39,014 nt of DNA, from positions 1 to 39,014 of IMG/VR virus record IMGVR_UViG_3300002835_000457. One strand, given 5' to 3'. This DNA is from a virus. A program made the position numbers and the translations under genes. Positions 14,247-21,911 of this stretch are shown in pieces. Numbering within the stretch: the first letter of the stretch is position 1; each line of letters begins with the position of its first letter. The notes under the pieces were generated by a model that did not search any database, was not told where the DNA came from, and saw nothing but the letters and a program-made list of their open reading frames with translations.

Positions 14247-15056
14247 ATGTCTGATAAACTGCAAATTGAACTAAATTTAGAACTAATTAGAAAAACTCGA
14301 GTACACATCTGTATGCCCTGTTATGGCGGGCAATTAACAGAAAGCACATTTATGAGTTATATCAAATGGGCTAACACTGCTAGACAATTGGGAATAGATT
14401 GGACTTTAGAAACTATGACCAATGAAAGTCTTATCTGTCGAGCAAGAAACACTTTGACTGCAAAATTTCTAATGACAGAGGCCAGCACACATCTTATGTT
14501 TATTGATGCTGACATTGGTTGGGAACCCTGGCATCTGCTATCGCTGTTAAACCATGATGTAGATGTAGTAGGTGGTTTATATCCAATGAAAACTCTGCCA
14601 GTGAAATGGTGTGTTAATGGGTTACCAAATGCAGATCAGCATGATCCCTCGGGCCTAGTTGAAGTCAGTAAAACTGGTACAGGATTTTTCTTAGTAAAAC
14701 GACATGTGTTCGAAAAGCTTAATGAACATCCTGCTGTAGTGCCTTTTGCCAACGATGTGGGATTAGAAAAAGAAGTAGATGCACATCTTAAAACTTATTT
14801 TACAACCGTGGTACGCAATAACAGATATTACAGCGAGGATTGGGCTTTCTGTGAAAACTGGCGTGATCTTGGTGGTAAAGTCTTTATTGATCGTAGAATT
14901 TTATTAAAACACACTGGTACATATACTTTTGATTATATGACACAGGAAAAACTTTACCAGGATCTCAAGCCTATTCACGAAAATTCTAACACAAATAATA
15001 CTCAAATTACACAAAATCTTGATCCTTCTCCAGAGGTTTTAGTTCAATCTGACTGA
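14247..15056 (+). CDS. GT-A glycosyltransferase-like protein
   Basis: 269 aa. VHICMPCYGGQL opens a nucleotide-sugar-binding fold, NESLICRARNTL follows, and THLMFIDADIGW carries the DxD motif (D87, D89) that holds the metal and sugar nucleotide in GT-A enzymes. VDVVGGLYPMK and the later YYSEDWAFCENWRDLGGKVFID, where ED would be the acceptor-side acid pair, complete the pattern. The GAGGAAAG ribosome site is good. In T4-like phages such enzymes glycosylate DNA bases or virion proteins; the acceptor here is unknown. Other sugar-transfer genes lie at 33010 and 37209. Confidence 0.8.
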   Translation: MSDKLQIELNLELIRKTRVHICMPCYGGQLTESTFMSYIKWANTARQLGIDWTLETMTNESLICRARNTLTAKFLMTEASTHLMFIDADIGWEPWHLLSLLNHDVDVVGGLYPMKTLPVKWCVNGLPNADQHDPSGLVEVSKTGTGFFLVKRHVFEKLNEHPAVVPFANDVGLEKEVDAHLKTYFTTVVRNNRYYSEDWAFCENWRDLGGKVFIDRRILLKHTGTYTFDYMTQEKLYQDLKPIHENSNTNNTQITQNLDPSPEVLVQSD

Positions 15057-15072
15057 ACTTAGATTAAGTTTT

Positions 15073-15080
15073 CATAAATA
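15073..15080 (+). promoter_or_regulatory. Late-promoter-like octamer (CATAAATA) at the head of the effector run
   Basis: One mismatch from TATAAATA; eight bases separate it from the ATG at 15089, with no Shine-Dalgarno. It is positioned to drive the whole run of genes to 22882. Confidence 0.5.
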
Positions 15081-15088
15081 CAGTTCAT

Positions 15089-17134
15089 ATGAATATCAAT
15101 GAACTGGACGCGCTACAACTCAGCGACTACATAAAATTTAACAGTGAATTAAATCCTGTTTTATGGACTAGCGATCAAAAGCTAAGGCCCGAAGTCAGAC
15201 GGGCCTTATTAGCTATCGCTGATGATTTTAAGGAATTTCTTGGTGTTAAAGATATTGGTTTAAAAGATATCACAGTCAGCGGTAGTAATGCAGCTTACAA
15301 TTACACAGATAGCAGCGACATAGATTTACATTTAGTTGTAGATTTACCCGAAGCAGATAGCAGCGAAATTTTTCGCGAGTTATTTGATGCCAAGAAAAAT
15401 CAATACAATGATCAACATGATATTACCATTGGCGGTTATGATGTTGAACTCTATGTTCAAAATGCAAACAAGCCTCATTACAGTCAAGGTATATACAGTT
15501 TGCTGAATGATAAGTGGCAGATTGTTCCTAAAAAAATTAAAACAGAAATTGATGATGACAGTGTAATAAGCAAATATCAAGACCTTGAGCAGAGAATTCT
15601 AAAAGCCATTGATAGCAATGACTTAGACAAGATTACAACCCTGCTGCAGAAAATTAAAACTATGCGCCAAACAGGGCTAGAAAAACATGGCGAATTTGGT
15701 GTTGAAAATCTTACATTTAAATTACTGAGATCGTCGGGTTTGATAAAGCAATTAATAGATGCCAAAAACCGCTTACATGACCAACAGTTAAGTCTCATTG
15801 AGCGAAAAAAGAAATCTAAAAAGAAAAAATTCACCTATGGCTATGCAGGATATTGGTTTCCGGGTTTTAATTTTGGAGATACCGGCAGCGGCGAAGGTGG
15901 CGGAGAAAGTCTTAGCGAAAGTCAAGACAGGAATATTGAGAATTTCGCTGATAAGATAATAAAAATGTTGGGTATAACTCATAGACCCAAATTGATTTTA
16001 CATAATGACCCGGACTGGACAGTTTCAACAGGCAGTTTCGGTCAATATGATCCCGACAAAAATCATTTGCATTTAGCTACCAATGATAGGCACATTCTTG
16101 ATATAATTAGAACACTAGCTCACGAACTTGTTCATTGTCAACAAAGACATCGAGGCCGATTTCCTGATGATGCCGGTCGAACTGGTAGTCCTTACGAAGA
16201 CGAAGCTAATGCCATGGCTGGAAGGATAATGCGTCATTTGGCTGATCAACATCCAGGGTTATTTGATAATGTTTCATTGGAAGAATCTGCTACAGGTTAT
16301 ATTCCACGCAACAAAAAAGAAGCTCAAGATCCAAGATATTCAATGGCTATTACACAGGATATTCAACCGGGACAGGTTGGCAAAGAAGCAAATAAATTGG
16401 CGCTAAACACCGGACCCAATGGTGAACCCGGTCTACTAATGAAAACCAAAAATCTTCGTGAAGGTGCCATTACCAAAATTGATTCCTTGGGTAATCAACA
16501 GCCCACAGGCCCGGAAACACCACCTACTATGCCTGCTGGTACTGTAAGGGTAGATGTCAGTGATGTCTACGATTGGTATAAATTAGGTCAACATATTTCT
16601 AACATGAAAGGACTAGGGCGGCACGACTTCGGCAAGGGTCCTCCCAGTGCTATCATTAGCTTCGGAGACGAAGACACCGAGCACAAATATATAAAAGATT
16701 TAGAAAAAACAGGGTTGACCACCACTGATATTGATCCTAAAGATCCCAATCAACCTAGCAATATACCTCGGCAAAAAACTGACCCAACTTATAATGTCGA
16801 CGAAGACCTTGCTAAAGAAGATCTTGTAAAAAAACTTCAAGGAAAGCTTGATAAATTTAAAGATCAATCAATGGATAAAGATCCTATACAAGAAAATTAC
16901 CATTGGCTAAAACCAGGACAACTAAGAGGCAGTTATACAGACCAAGAACTTAAAAAACTAGGATTTAAACAAAATTCTAAAGGTGCATGGTACATTGAGC
17001 AGTCGAAATGGGCTGAATTAGTCAATAACAAATTAATTAACGAAAAATGGAGTACCAAATATAAAAGATCAATAAACTGTAATAATCCTCGTGGATTCAG
17101 TCAGCGTGCACACTGTCAGGGGCGAAAAAAATGA
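15089..17134 (+). CDS. Modular protein: nucleotidyltransferase + HELVH zincin + C-terminal phage modules
   Basis: 681 aa in about four modules. Residues 1-270 include a Pol-beta-type nucleotidyltransferase (GSNAAYNYTDSSDIDLHL with G65-S66, D77 and D79, then DVELY as third acid). A Lys-rich then Gly-rich linker ends in ESLSE (E277). Residues 280-395 are a metallopeptidase-like domain with H345-E-L-V-H349 and a downstream ligand in EDEANAMAG (E372). SLEE|S (E399) is followed by SATGYIPRNKKEAQDPRYS, a stretch I know from other phage modular proteins, and an RVDVSDVYDWYKLG domain. PIQE|N (E602) is followed by a basic tail with two Cys (NCNNPRGFSQRAHC). The L/I-x-E sites fall between modules and fit prohead-protease cleavage. 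Substrates are unknown. ATGA overlap with the next gene. Confidence 0.78.
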   Translation: MNINELDALQLSDYIKFNSELNPVLWTSDQKLRPEVRRALLAIADDFKEFLGVKDIGLKDITVSGSNAAYNYTDSSDIDLHLVVDLPEADSSEIFRELFDAKKNQYNDQHDITIGGYDVELYVQNANKPHYSQGIYSLLNDKWQIVPKKIKTEIDDDSVISKYQDLEQRILKAIDSNDLDKITTLLQKIKTMRQTGLEKHGEFGVENLTFKLLRSSGLIKQLIDAKNRLHDQQLSLIERKKKSKKKKFTYGYAGYWFPGFNFGDTGSGEGGGESLSESQDRNIENFADKIIKMLGITHRPKLILHNDPDWTVSTGSFGQYDPDKNHLHLATNDRHILDIIRTLAHELVHCQQRHRGRFPDDAGRTGSPYEDEANAMAGRIMRHLADQHPGLFDNVSLEESATGYIPRNKKEAQDPRYSMAITQDIQPGQVGKEANKLALNTGPNGEPGLLMKTKNLREGAITKIDSLGNQQPTGPETPPTMPAGTVRVDVSDVYDWYKLGQHISNMKGLGRHDFGKGPPSAIISFGDEDTEHKYIKDLEKTGLTTTDIDPKDPNQPSNIPRQKTDPTYNVDEDLAKEDLVKKLQGKLDKFKDQSMDKDPIQENYHWLKPGQLRGSYTDQELKKLGFKQNSKGAWYIEQSKWAELVNNKLINEKWSTKYKRSINCNNPRGFSQRAHCQGRKK

Positions 17135-17613
17135 GATGCTATGAATTCATCATTGAAGCACAACTCAGAGTTGATGTTCCCAACGAGGGTTGGTTGGCAG
17201 ATAAAGTTGCCTATGCTAGAAAAAAAGGCCGTGATCGATTCGGTGCTCCCTACTTCGGTGCCACCACTGCCTATATACCCAACGATGAAAATGTAGTTGT
17301 GCCAGTTGATCTACTAAAAAGATTACCCGGTATGCGTAATGAACAACAAAATGTTAGACAGGATGATTTGGCTGCTATTATGAAGATAATGAAAGACACA
17401 GGGCGATTACCTTTAACCAAATCTGGCAAAGAGTATGTTCCATTTATTGTAGTAGCCTACAATGGAGAAGCCTGGGTTAACGAAGGCAATCACCGTATAA
17501 TGGCTGCTGCTCGCTTGGGTTGGGATAGTTTACCCATTGAGCTCAAATATTATGATGGCGGCGAAAGAATTAAAAACGGGCCACTATATCCTGGCAAACT
17601 AGGACTATTATGA
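17131..17613 (+). CDS. Capsid-tag-type protein with ParB/Srx-like domain
   Basis: 160 aa. Residues 1-10 (MRCYEFIIEA) resemble the T4 internal-protein targeting peptide, with I-I-E|A an exact match to the T4 prohead-protease consensus. The rest is a ParB/sulfiredoxin-superfamily domain: VVVPVDLLKRLPGM, a helical part, then VPFIVVAYNGEAWV and the signature E118-G-N-H-R122 with IMAAARLGW. Family members bind or cut nucleic acids or use nucleotides (CTP in ParB); the activity here is not determined. It overlaps the preceding and following genes by four bases each (ATGA), so the block is translationally coupled. Confidence 0.78.
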   Translation: MRCYEFIIEAQLRVDVPNEGWLADKVAYARKKGRDRFGAPYFGATTAYIPNDENVVVPVDLLKRLPGMRNEQQNVRQDDLAAIMKIMKDTGRLPLTKSGKEYVPFIVVAYNGEAWVNEGNHRIMAAARLGWDSLPIELKYYDGGERIKNGPLYPGKLGLL

Positions 17614-18047
17614 GAGCACAGGAATTTGTTGCAGAAATAACTATCTCCGGACCTGACTCTCGAGTAAAATCTTACATCGACCGGGTGTACGCAAAATATC
17701 CACAGACTTGGCAAAACAATCATGTCATGCCATTGGGTGGGACTGGCAACGATCAACAATTTGTCTTGTTTGAATTGGCACCGAATCCAGGTAAGAAAAA
17801 TACAGCGGAGATCAAATGGTTTCAAGCATATCCGCTAAGACAAGGTGTGGGTTCTCGAGCAATGAAAATTCTTCAAGATTTGGCAGCAGAGGATGGTATC
17901 TCGCTAACATTATTTCCCTGGGATCGGGGTCAAGTAAGTCAATCTAAACTAATGAAATTTTACCGACAACACGGATTCCGAGCTGCTCAAAAAGGTTCTA
18001 AAAATTTAGTTTGGGAGCCCGGTCAAGGTGTGGCGGAAGGCAGGTAA
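17610..18047 (+). CDS. Capsid-tag-type GNAT acetyltransferase (1)
   Basis: 145 aa. N-terminal tag MRAQEFVAE with Glu at position 9. The GNAT fold is shown by AEIKWFQAYP (strand 4), the acetyl-CoA loop R77-Q-G-V-G-S82 with AMKILQDLA (motif A), LTLFPWDRG and the motif B KLMKFYRQHGF. It probably acetylates a protein or small molecule of the host. The C-terminus is GQGVAEGR, the same GVAE sequence that separates the domains of the next protein, so a former fusion is conceivable. ATGA overlap with the previous gene; five bases before the next. Confidence 0.85.
   Translation: MRAQEFVAEITISGPDSRVKSYIDRVYAKYPQTWQNNHVMPLGGTGNDQQFVLFELAPNPGKKNTAEIKWFQAYPLRQGVGSRAMKILQDLAAEDGISLTLFPWDRGQVSQSKLMKFYRQHGFRAAQKGSKNLVWEPGQGVAEGR
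18028..18038 (+). repeat. VAE linker repeat, copy 1 (GTGTGGCGGAA)
   Basis: Identical 11-mer at four places. Here it encodes the C-terminal GVAE of GNAT 1 (residues 140-143). Copies 1-3 share 15 bases (AAGGTGTGGCGGAAG). Confidence 0.8.
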
Positions 18048-18050
18048 ATA
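18043..18050 (+). promoter_or_regulatory. Late-promoter-like octamer (GGTAAATA)
   Basis: Contains the stop codon of GNAT 1 and ends two bases before the ATG at 18053. Two mismatches from TATAAATA; may be fortuitous. Confidence 0.25.
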
Positions 18051-18052
18051 AA

Positions 18053-19636
18053 ATGAGGGCGAAAGAATTTACTAATAAACTATACGAAAGTTTAGATAAA
18101 CCATATCCTCTCACTTGGAATTACGATAAAGAAGCACAGGGTGAGATATCTGCTGAAACTGTATTAGATGATGGCACACCATTTATAATAGCATTTTATT
18201 CTAAAACCACACCCGGTGAATACACCGTCGCTTTTAGTAGAAATTATGAGGTCGGAACCACCGATCTAGGTCTAGAATTTAGAGTTTTTGCTACTGCACT
18301 AGACGGCATAAAAACGTTTATAAAAAAACGTTGGCCTATAAGTATAAAATTCATAACAGTAAAAGAAGAAGATCCGTTAGGCAAACGAGATAAGTTGTAT
18401 AAATCGATCATACGTCGAAATGCTGATACTCTTGGTTATCATCTAGAAATCTCTGATCAGCCGCATGTTGTGGTCTATTATTTTAAAAGAATCAATGTCG
18501 GTTCAAAAAAGCAAGGTGTGGCGGAAGACACAGGCGACAAAAATCCACAATGGCTTTACCACGCTACCTATCGTCCATTATTAAAAAGTATTAAAGCACA
18601 CGGTCTAGGCGGAGATCGAGCACAAGCTAAATGGGAGGACAGCAAGCCTGGTGTAGTATATCTTGCTTTAGATCCCAATGTAGCTGAAAGTTATGCTGAA
18701 AGCAGCGATGTAGTGCCCGAAGATTGGCTAGACCAAATTGTAATTCTTAAAATTGCAGCAAGTAAATTAGACAAATCTCGTTTGTTTATTGACCAAAATG
18801 TACAAGACAATCAAGGCGATACACTAGAATATCACGGTGTCATACCTTTTAGCAATATTTCCTTGTATAAGAAAGGTGTGGCGGAAGACATTGACTATCA
18901 ACGCCATTTAAAACTTATAAATGCCCATATGAAAAAAATGGGCTACAGACGGCTAGGGGGTGGTAGGGATGCTCAAGTTTACGCAAAACAAGAAGGCAAT
19001 ATTATAAAAATACTAATCCCCCAAGATGGAAAAACTGTGCGTTCTGCCGAAATCCCTTTCTTAGAATTTTACAAATACTGTCGTGCCAATCAGAAAAACC
19101 CACATCTTCCAAAATTTGGTAAGATACAAGGACAGGATTACGCAGATTTCCATCTAGACGGTGAAAGATTCGTTCAGATTGCCCAAGAACGATTGTCAGA
19201 TATTCCAGCACCCAGCGAATATGATGACATGCTCTTTGACATGATCAATTCTGTAGAAAATAATACACCTTTAGAGCAACAATATCCAAGCTATGAACTA
19301 TTTTACAAAACACTAAAGTCAGTGGCTCAGCGTGGCCGAGAACTTGGTTTTGAAAATGACTTTATAAAGTCCGACGATGATTTTAATATCATGCTACGCG
19401 GTAAAACATTAGTAATAACAGATCCATGGCTTGATGCCTCTCTCAACGAAAGTGTGGCGGAAAACTTTGCTGACGGGCGGAATCCAGGCCGCAAAGGACT
19501 GAGTCGCAGAGTGGGTATACCAAAAAAAGCCACATTGGGTCAACTGGAAAAAATAGCCAAAAGCAGCACAGGTGAGCGTCGCCGAATGGCACAGTGGCAA
19601 CTCAATATGCGTCGAGGACGGAACAAGAAAAAATGA
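18053..19636 (+). CDS. Capsid-tag-type polyprotein: unknown domain + ART-like + kinase-like + basic tail
   Basis: 527 aa. The tag-like start is MRAKEFTNKLYE. Module A (to about 158) is an alpha/beta phage domain (EFRVFATALDGIKTFI) of unknown function. It ends in GVAE (155-158). Module B (159-278) is ADP-ribosyltransferase/KptA-like: WLYHAT (H170), LLKSIKAHGL, GVVYLALDP (Y203). It ends in GVAE (275-278). Module C (279-470) is protein-kinase-like: Gly loop LGGGRDAQVY (301-310), K319 in IIKIL, catalytic-loop analogue FNIML (N445) and D457-P-W in place of DFG; no HRD Asp is obvious. It ends in SVAE (467-470). Module D is a basic tail (RKGLSRRVGIPKK, RRGRNKKK). ATG 18053 is chosen over an upstream frame start because it carries the shared tag. 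Modules may be freed by prohead protease. Confidence 0.78.
   Translation: MRAKEFTNKLYESLDKPYPLTWNYDKEAQGEISAETVLDDGTPFIIAFYSKTTPGEYTVAFSRNYEVGTTDLGLEFRVFATALDGIKTFIKKRWPISIKFITVKEEDPLGKRDKLYKSIIRRNADTLGYHLEISDQPHVVVYYFKRINVGSKKQGVAEDTGDKNPQWLYHATYRPLLKSIKAHGLGGDRAQAKWEDSKPGVVYLALDPNVAESYAESSDVVPEDWLDQIVILKIAASKLDKSRLFIDQNVQDNQGDTLEYHGVIPFSNISLYKKGVAEDIDYQRHLKLINAHMKKMGYRRLGGGRDAQVYAKQEGNIIKILIPQDGKTVRSAEIPFLEFYKYCRANQKNPHLPKFGKIQGQDYADFHLDGERFVQIAQERLSDIPAPSEYDDMLFDMINSVENNTPLEQQYPSYELFYKTLKSVAQRGRELGFENDFIKSDDDFNIMLRGKTLVITDPWLDASLNESVAENFADGRNPGRKGLSRRVGIPKKATLGQLEKIAKSSTGERRRMAQWQLNMRRGRNKKK
18516..18526 (+). repeat. VAE linker repeat, copy 2
   Basis: GTGTGGCGGAA encoding GVAE at the module A/B border of the polyprotein. 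Confidence 0.8.
18876..18886 (+). repeat. VAE linker repeat, copy 3
   Basis: GTGTGGCGGAA encoding GVAE at the module B/C border (ART-like to kinase-like). Confidence 0.8.
19452..19462 (+). repeat. VAE linker repeat, copy 4
   Basis: GTGTGGCGGAA encoding SVAE at the module C/D border (kinase-like to basic tail). Confidence 0.8.
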
Positions 19637-20238
19637 AAGCACGAGAATTCGTATTCGAAAACAACAGTATGGAAATTACCCCTGCCATTGAGTCATTAAT
19701 TGCTCAAGCACAAGACAATGGCAATAAGATGGCCTCCAATCGAAGTTTGAAATATCAACTTTACATTCCTCGTAATACACAATATGCGAAGGAGAGCATA
19801 TCTGTCAAGGAAGGGATTAAACCCCGAGCAAGTATATGGACCAGTACAGCTATACCCACTGGCAAAGATTCGTATACCAGTCAATGGGCAGAATGGTGTC
19901 GAGAAAACATGGCCCAATGGTTAGCACCCAAAGGGCAGCTATATCAGGTAGAAAGTGGTGCCCGAGTGCTGAATATCGGCAGTGATGCGGCAGCAAGAAA
20001 AATAGCCCGTATCTTGGGTCACGAATTGCAGGGATATAGTATCATAGATGATTACCCCTGGGCAAAATTAGGTCAGTTGGTAGATGGCATTAGATACCCT
20101 GCTAGATTAAGTGGTACTTGGGGCAGTGGTCAAAATAATATTCTAATGAATATGTGGGATGTAGAATCTACTGCTTGGTTTAATCGAGATCATCTTAGAC
20201 TCATAGGCGAAGTCAACATCAAAACTCGGGGATTTTAA
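19633..20238 (+). CDS. Capsid-tag-type protein of unknown fold, 201 aa
   Basis: Tag MKAREFVFE with Glu at position 9. The remainder is not recognised with confidence. Features: KPRASIWTSTA, SQWAEWCRENMAQWLAP, LYQVESGARVLNI, ARKIARILGHEL, and a C-terminal NNILMNMWDVESTAWF. The WTST plus W..WC pattern and the final WDVESTAWF recall unnamed phage domains that I suspect are ADP-ribosyltransferase-like, but the R-S-E residues cannot be placed by eye. The ATG at 19633 is preferred to an upstream frame start because of the shared tag and the ATGA overlap with the polyprotein gene. Confidence 0.7.
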   Translation: MKAREFVFENNSMEITPAIESLIAQAQDNGNKMASNRSLKYQLYIPRNTQYAKESISVKEGIKPRASIWTSTAIPTGKDSYTSQWAEWCRENMAQWLAPKGQLYQVESGARVLNIGSDAAARKIARILGHELQGYSIIDDYPWAKLGQLVDGIRYPARLSGTWGSGQNNILMNMWDVESTAWFNRDHLRLIGEVNIKTRGF

Positions 20239-20239
20239 T

Positions 20240-20977
20240 ATGAGAGCACAGGAATTCACATCAACAATCAATGAGATACAACGACGACCAGATGACCCCA
20301 ATGACCTTGACTATGCCAATGTAGACATAGACTCAAAGACTCGGAATCGTATAAAAATGTTGCCCGACAATGATCGATTCGGGTACACCGAAGGCAAGGG
20401 TGTGACCTTTTTCACAGGTGGCGACTACAAAATTGAACTATATGACTTGAAGCCACCCACAGGTGGTGTCAGATTAGTGGGATATTTGGCATTAGCAAAA
20501 TCCAATTTTCCCTTACCTAATGCCTACAGAGTTGCCAATGTCGGACGAGACAGAGAATATCGTGGACTGGGACTAGGACAAACACTCTATATCATTGCTA
20601 TGAAATTATTGGGTATGACCATATTGGCAGATGACACACAGACTGCCAGTGCCAGAAAGATGTGGGAGAGATTGGCAAGAATACCTGGAGTCGAAGTTCG
20701 AGGGTATACAACAGTAGGGACTAGGTCATGGCAAAATCGTGATAGACCTGACGAAATTTATGACTGGGACGATAAACCCATAATCACGTCACTGAGAAGA
20801 GTCGGTGGTCAGGAGCTAGGCGGCGACAATATTTTAACTTATGTAGGATTTCCTGTGACTGGCAATGTGAATCGTAATGAATTAGAATCATTAAATAAAA
20901 GATTGTCAATATACAGTGCTCGTCATCCCGAAGAAGGTGGCACAGACAATGGGCTTTATGCCAGGTGGAGAGGATAA
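20240..20977 (+). CDS. Capsid-tag-type GNAT acetyltransferase (2)
   Basis: 245 aa. Tag-like start MRAQEFTSTINE (Glu at 12). The N-terminal 40 residues after the tag are polar. The GNAT domain shows VRLVGYLALAKS, YRVANVGRDREYRGLGLGQTLY with the acetyl-CoA loop R108-G-L-G-L-G113, IIAMKLLGM and a following helix SARKMWERL. A 70-residue C-terminal extension (GDNILTYVGFPVTGN) follows the GNAT core. Only one base separates it from the previous stop, and its stop overlaps the next start (TAATG). It is not similar enough to GNAT 1 to be a recent duplicate. Confidence 0.82.
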   Translation: MRAQEFTSTINEIQRRPDDPNDLDYANVDIDSKTRNRIKMLPDNDRFGYTEGKGVTFFTGGDYKIELYDLKPPTGGVRLVGYLALAKSNFPLPNAYRVANVGRDREYRGLGLGQTLYIIAMKLLGMTILADDTQTASARKMWERLARIPGVEVRGYTTVGTRSWQNRDRPDEIYDWDDKPIITSLRRVGGQELGGDNILTYVGFPVTGNVNRNELESLNKRLSIYSARHPEEGGTDNGLYARWRG

Positions 20978-21819
20978 TGAAAGCTACCGAATTTTTATCG
21001 GAAGCACCACTAACAGACTATGTTCCTGTGGATTTTGATAAACCCCAGGGACAATTTAAACCTGTTGATAAAAGGCTGATTCAACATCCTGTTACAATGA
21101 AGAAAGTAGAAAAAGTCTTTGCCCGTATACCTTACGATGTCAGACTTTTCTTTATTAATAAAGCAGGGCTGAGAAGTCAGCGAGAAACCGGTGCTCGATC
21201 CGCAGAAGATATAAGAAAAATTCTAGGTAAAGACGCAGAGCAAATATTAAAAAATAGCGAAGACACAATTACCATATTGTTCATTGGTAACTACGGTGCA
21301 GATAAGGTAATGATGACCCCTTGGATTATGGCACATAGATTTGGTCATGCCATACAAGCAGGCACAAGATACAATACAAACAATGATACCAATGCTTGGC
21401 TCGCTGCTGAACAACACTTCTTTAAGGGTATTAATAAATTATTAAAAGATTTCTATGGCATAGAAAAAAATAATATATTCAGTACAAAAATAAACTGGAA
21501 CTTACAAAAAGAATATTCTGCACTTTTTAATGCAATAGGTACGCAACGAAGTAGTAGAACAGGTCAAATTAAACGCCCATACGAATTTTTATATGAATTA
21601 TTTGCACAGTACCTTATCACAGGATCAGTTAAACTCAATCCTTTACCAAAGAAAAAAGATTATGGTCGTAAGGCATGGGGGAGAAGTACAAAAAGTTTGA
21701 ATATGAAACCCGGTAGTGAAGAAGAATCTAAATACACAACAGAAATACTGGCCCATGATCTAGAAATACTGTTTAATGATGTATTATCAAATAGTGTCGG
21801 CAAAATTTTTGTTATGTGA
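20977..21819 (+). CDS. Capsid-tag-type zincin-like protein with altered HExxH (HRFGH)
   Basis: 280 aa from ATG 20977. Tag MKATEFLSE|A with Glu at 9 and an exact L-x-E|A site. The body contains MMTPWIMAHRFGHAIQAG, the position of a metallopeptidase HExxH helix, but the catalytic Glu is Arg (H-R-F-G-H). Further on, RPYEFLYELFAQYLIT has a Glu and Gln where a third ligand would be expected. The fold therefore looks like a zincin whose peptidase activity is lost or changed. The same TPW..AHR.GHA pattern occurs, as I recall, in other phage proteins, so this is not a random mutation. Function unknown; binding rather than cleaving is possible. Confidence 0.75.
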   Translation: MKATEFLSEAPLTDYVPVDFDKPQGQFKPVDKRLIQHPVTMKKVEKVFARIPYDVRLFFINKAGLRSQRETGARSAEDIRKILGKDAEQILKNSEDTITILFIGNYGADKVMMTPWIMAHRFGHAIQAGTRYNTNNDTNAWLAAEQHFFKGINKLLKDFYGIEKNNIFSTKINWNLQKEYSALFNAIGTQRSSRTGQIKRPYEFLYELFAQYLITGSVKLNPLPKKKDYGRKAWGRSTKSLNMKPGSEEESKYTTEILAHDLEILFNDVLSNSVGKIFVM

Positions 21820-21827
21820 ATATCGAT

Positions 21828-21879
21828 ATGGATTTTGTTAATTTAATCATTACTGTTAATGTACATTGCAAAAAATTGC
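21828..21879 (+). repeat. 52-bp direct repeat, left copy
   Basis: 50 of 52 bases identical to 22893-22944 (differences at repeat positions 6 and 31). Flanks the ART-like gene. Confidence 0.9.
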
Positions 21880-21911
21880 CGATGCTGGCGATTTTCGGGA
21901 GCCATAAATGA
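21828..21911 (+). pseudogene. Truncated duplicate of the 22893 gene (27-codon remnant)
   Basis: The first 17 codons (MDFVNLIITVNVHCKKL) repeat the start of the 103-aa gene at 22893 with only two base differences in 52. After that the sequence departs and closes at a TGA (21909-21911) that overlaps the ATG of the ART gene as ATGA. It is either a dead duplicate end or a leader peptide now coupling translation to the next gene. Confidence 0.75.

Noticed and set aside
15048-15072. AT-rich hairpin AACTTA-GAT-TAAGTT followed by TT as terminator after the glycosyltransferase
   Set aside because: Six A/T-rich pairs with only one G-C; too weak to support.
18025-19462. Short direct repeats as a CRISPR array
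   Set aside because: Spacing is irregular (488, 360, 576 bases), the repeats are 11-15 bases and lie in frame in genes, encoding the same peptide.
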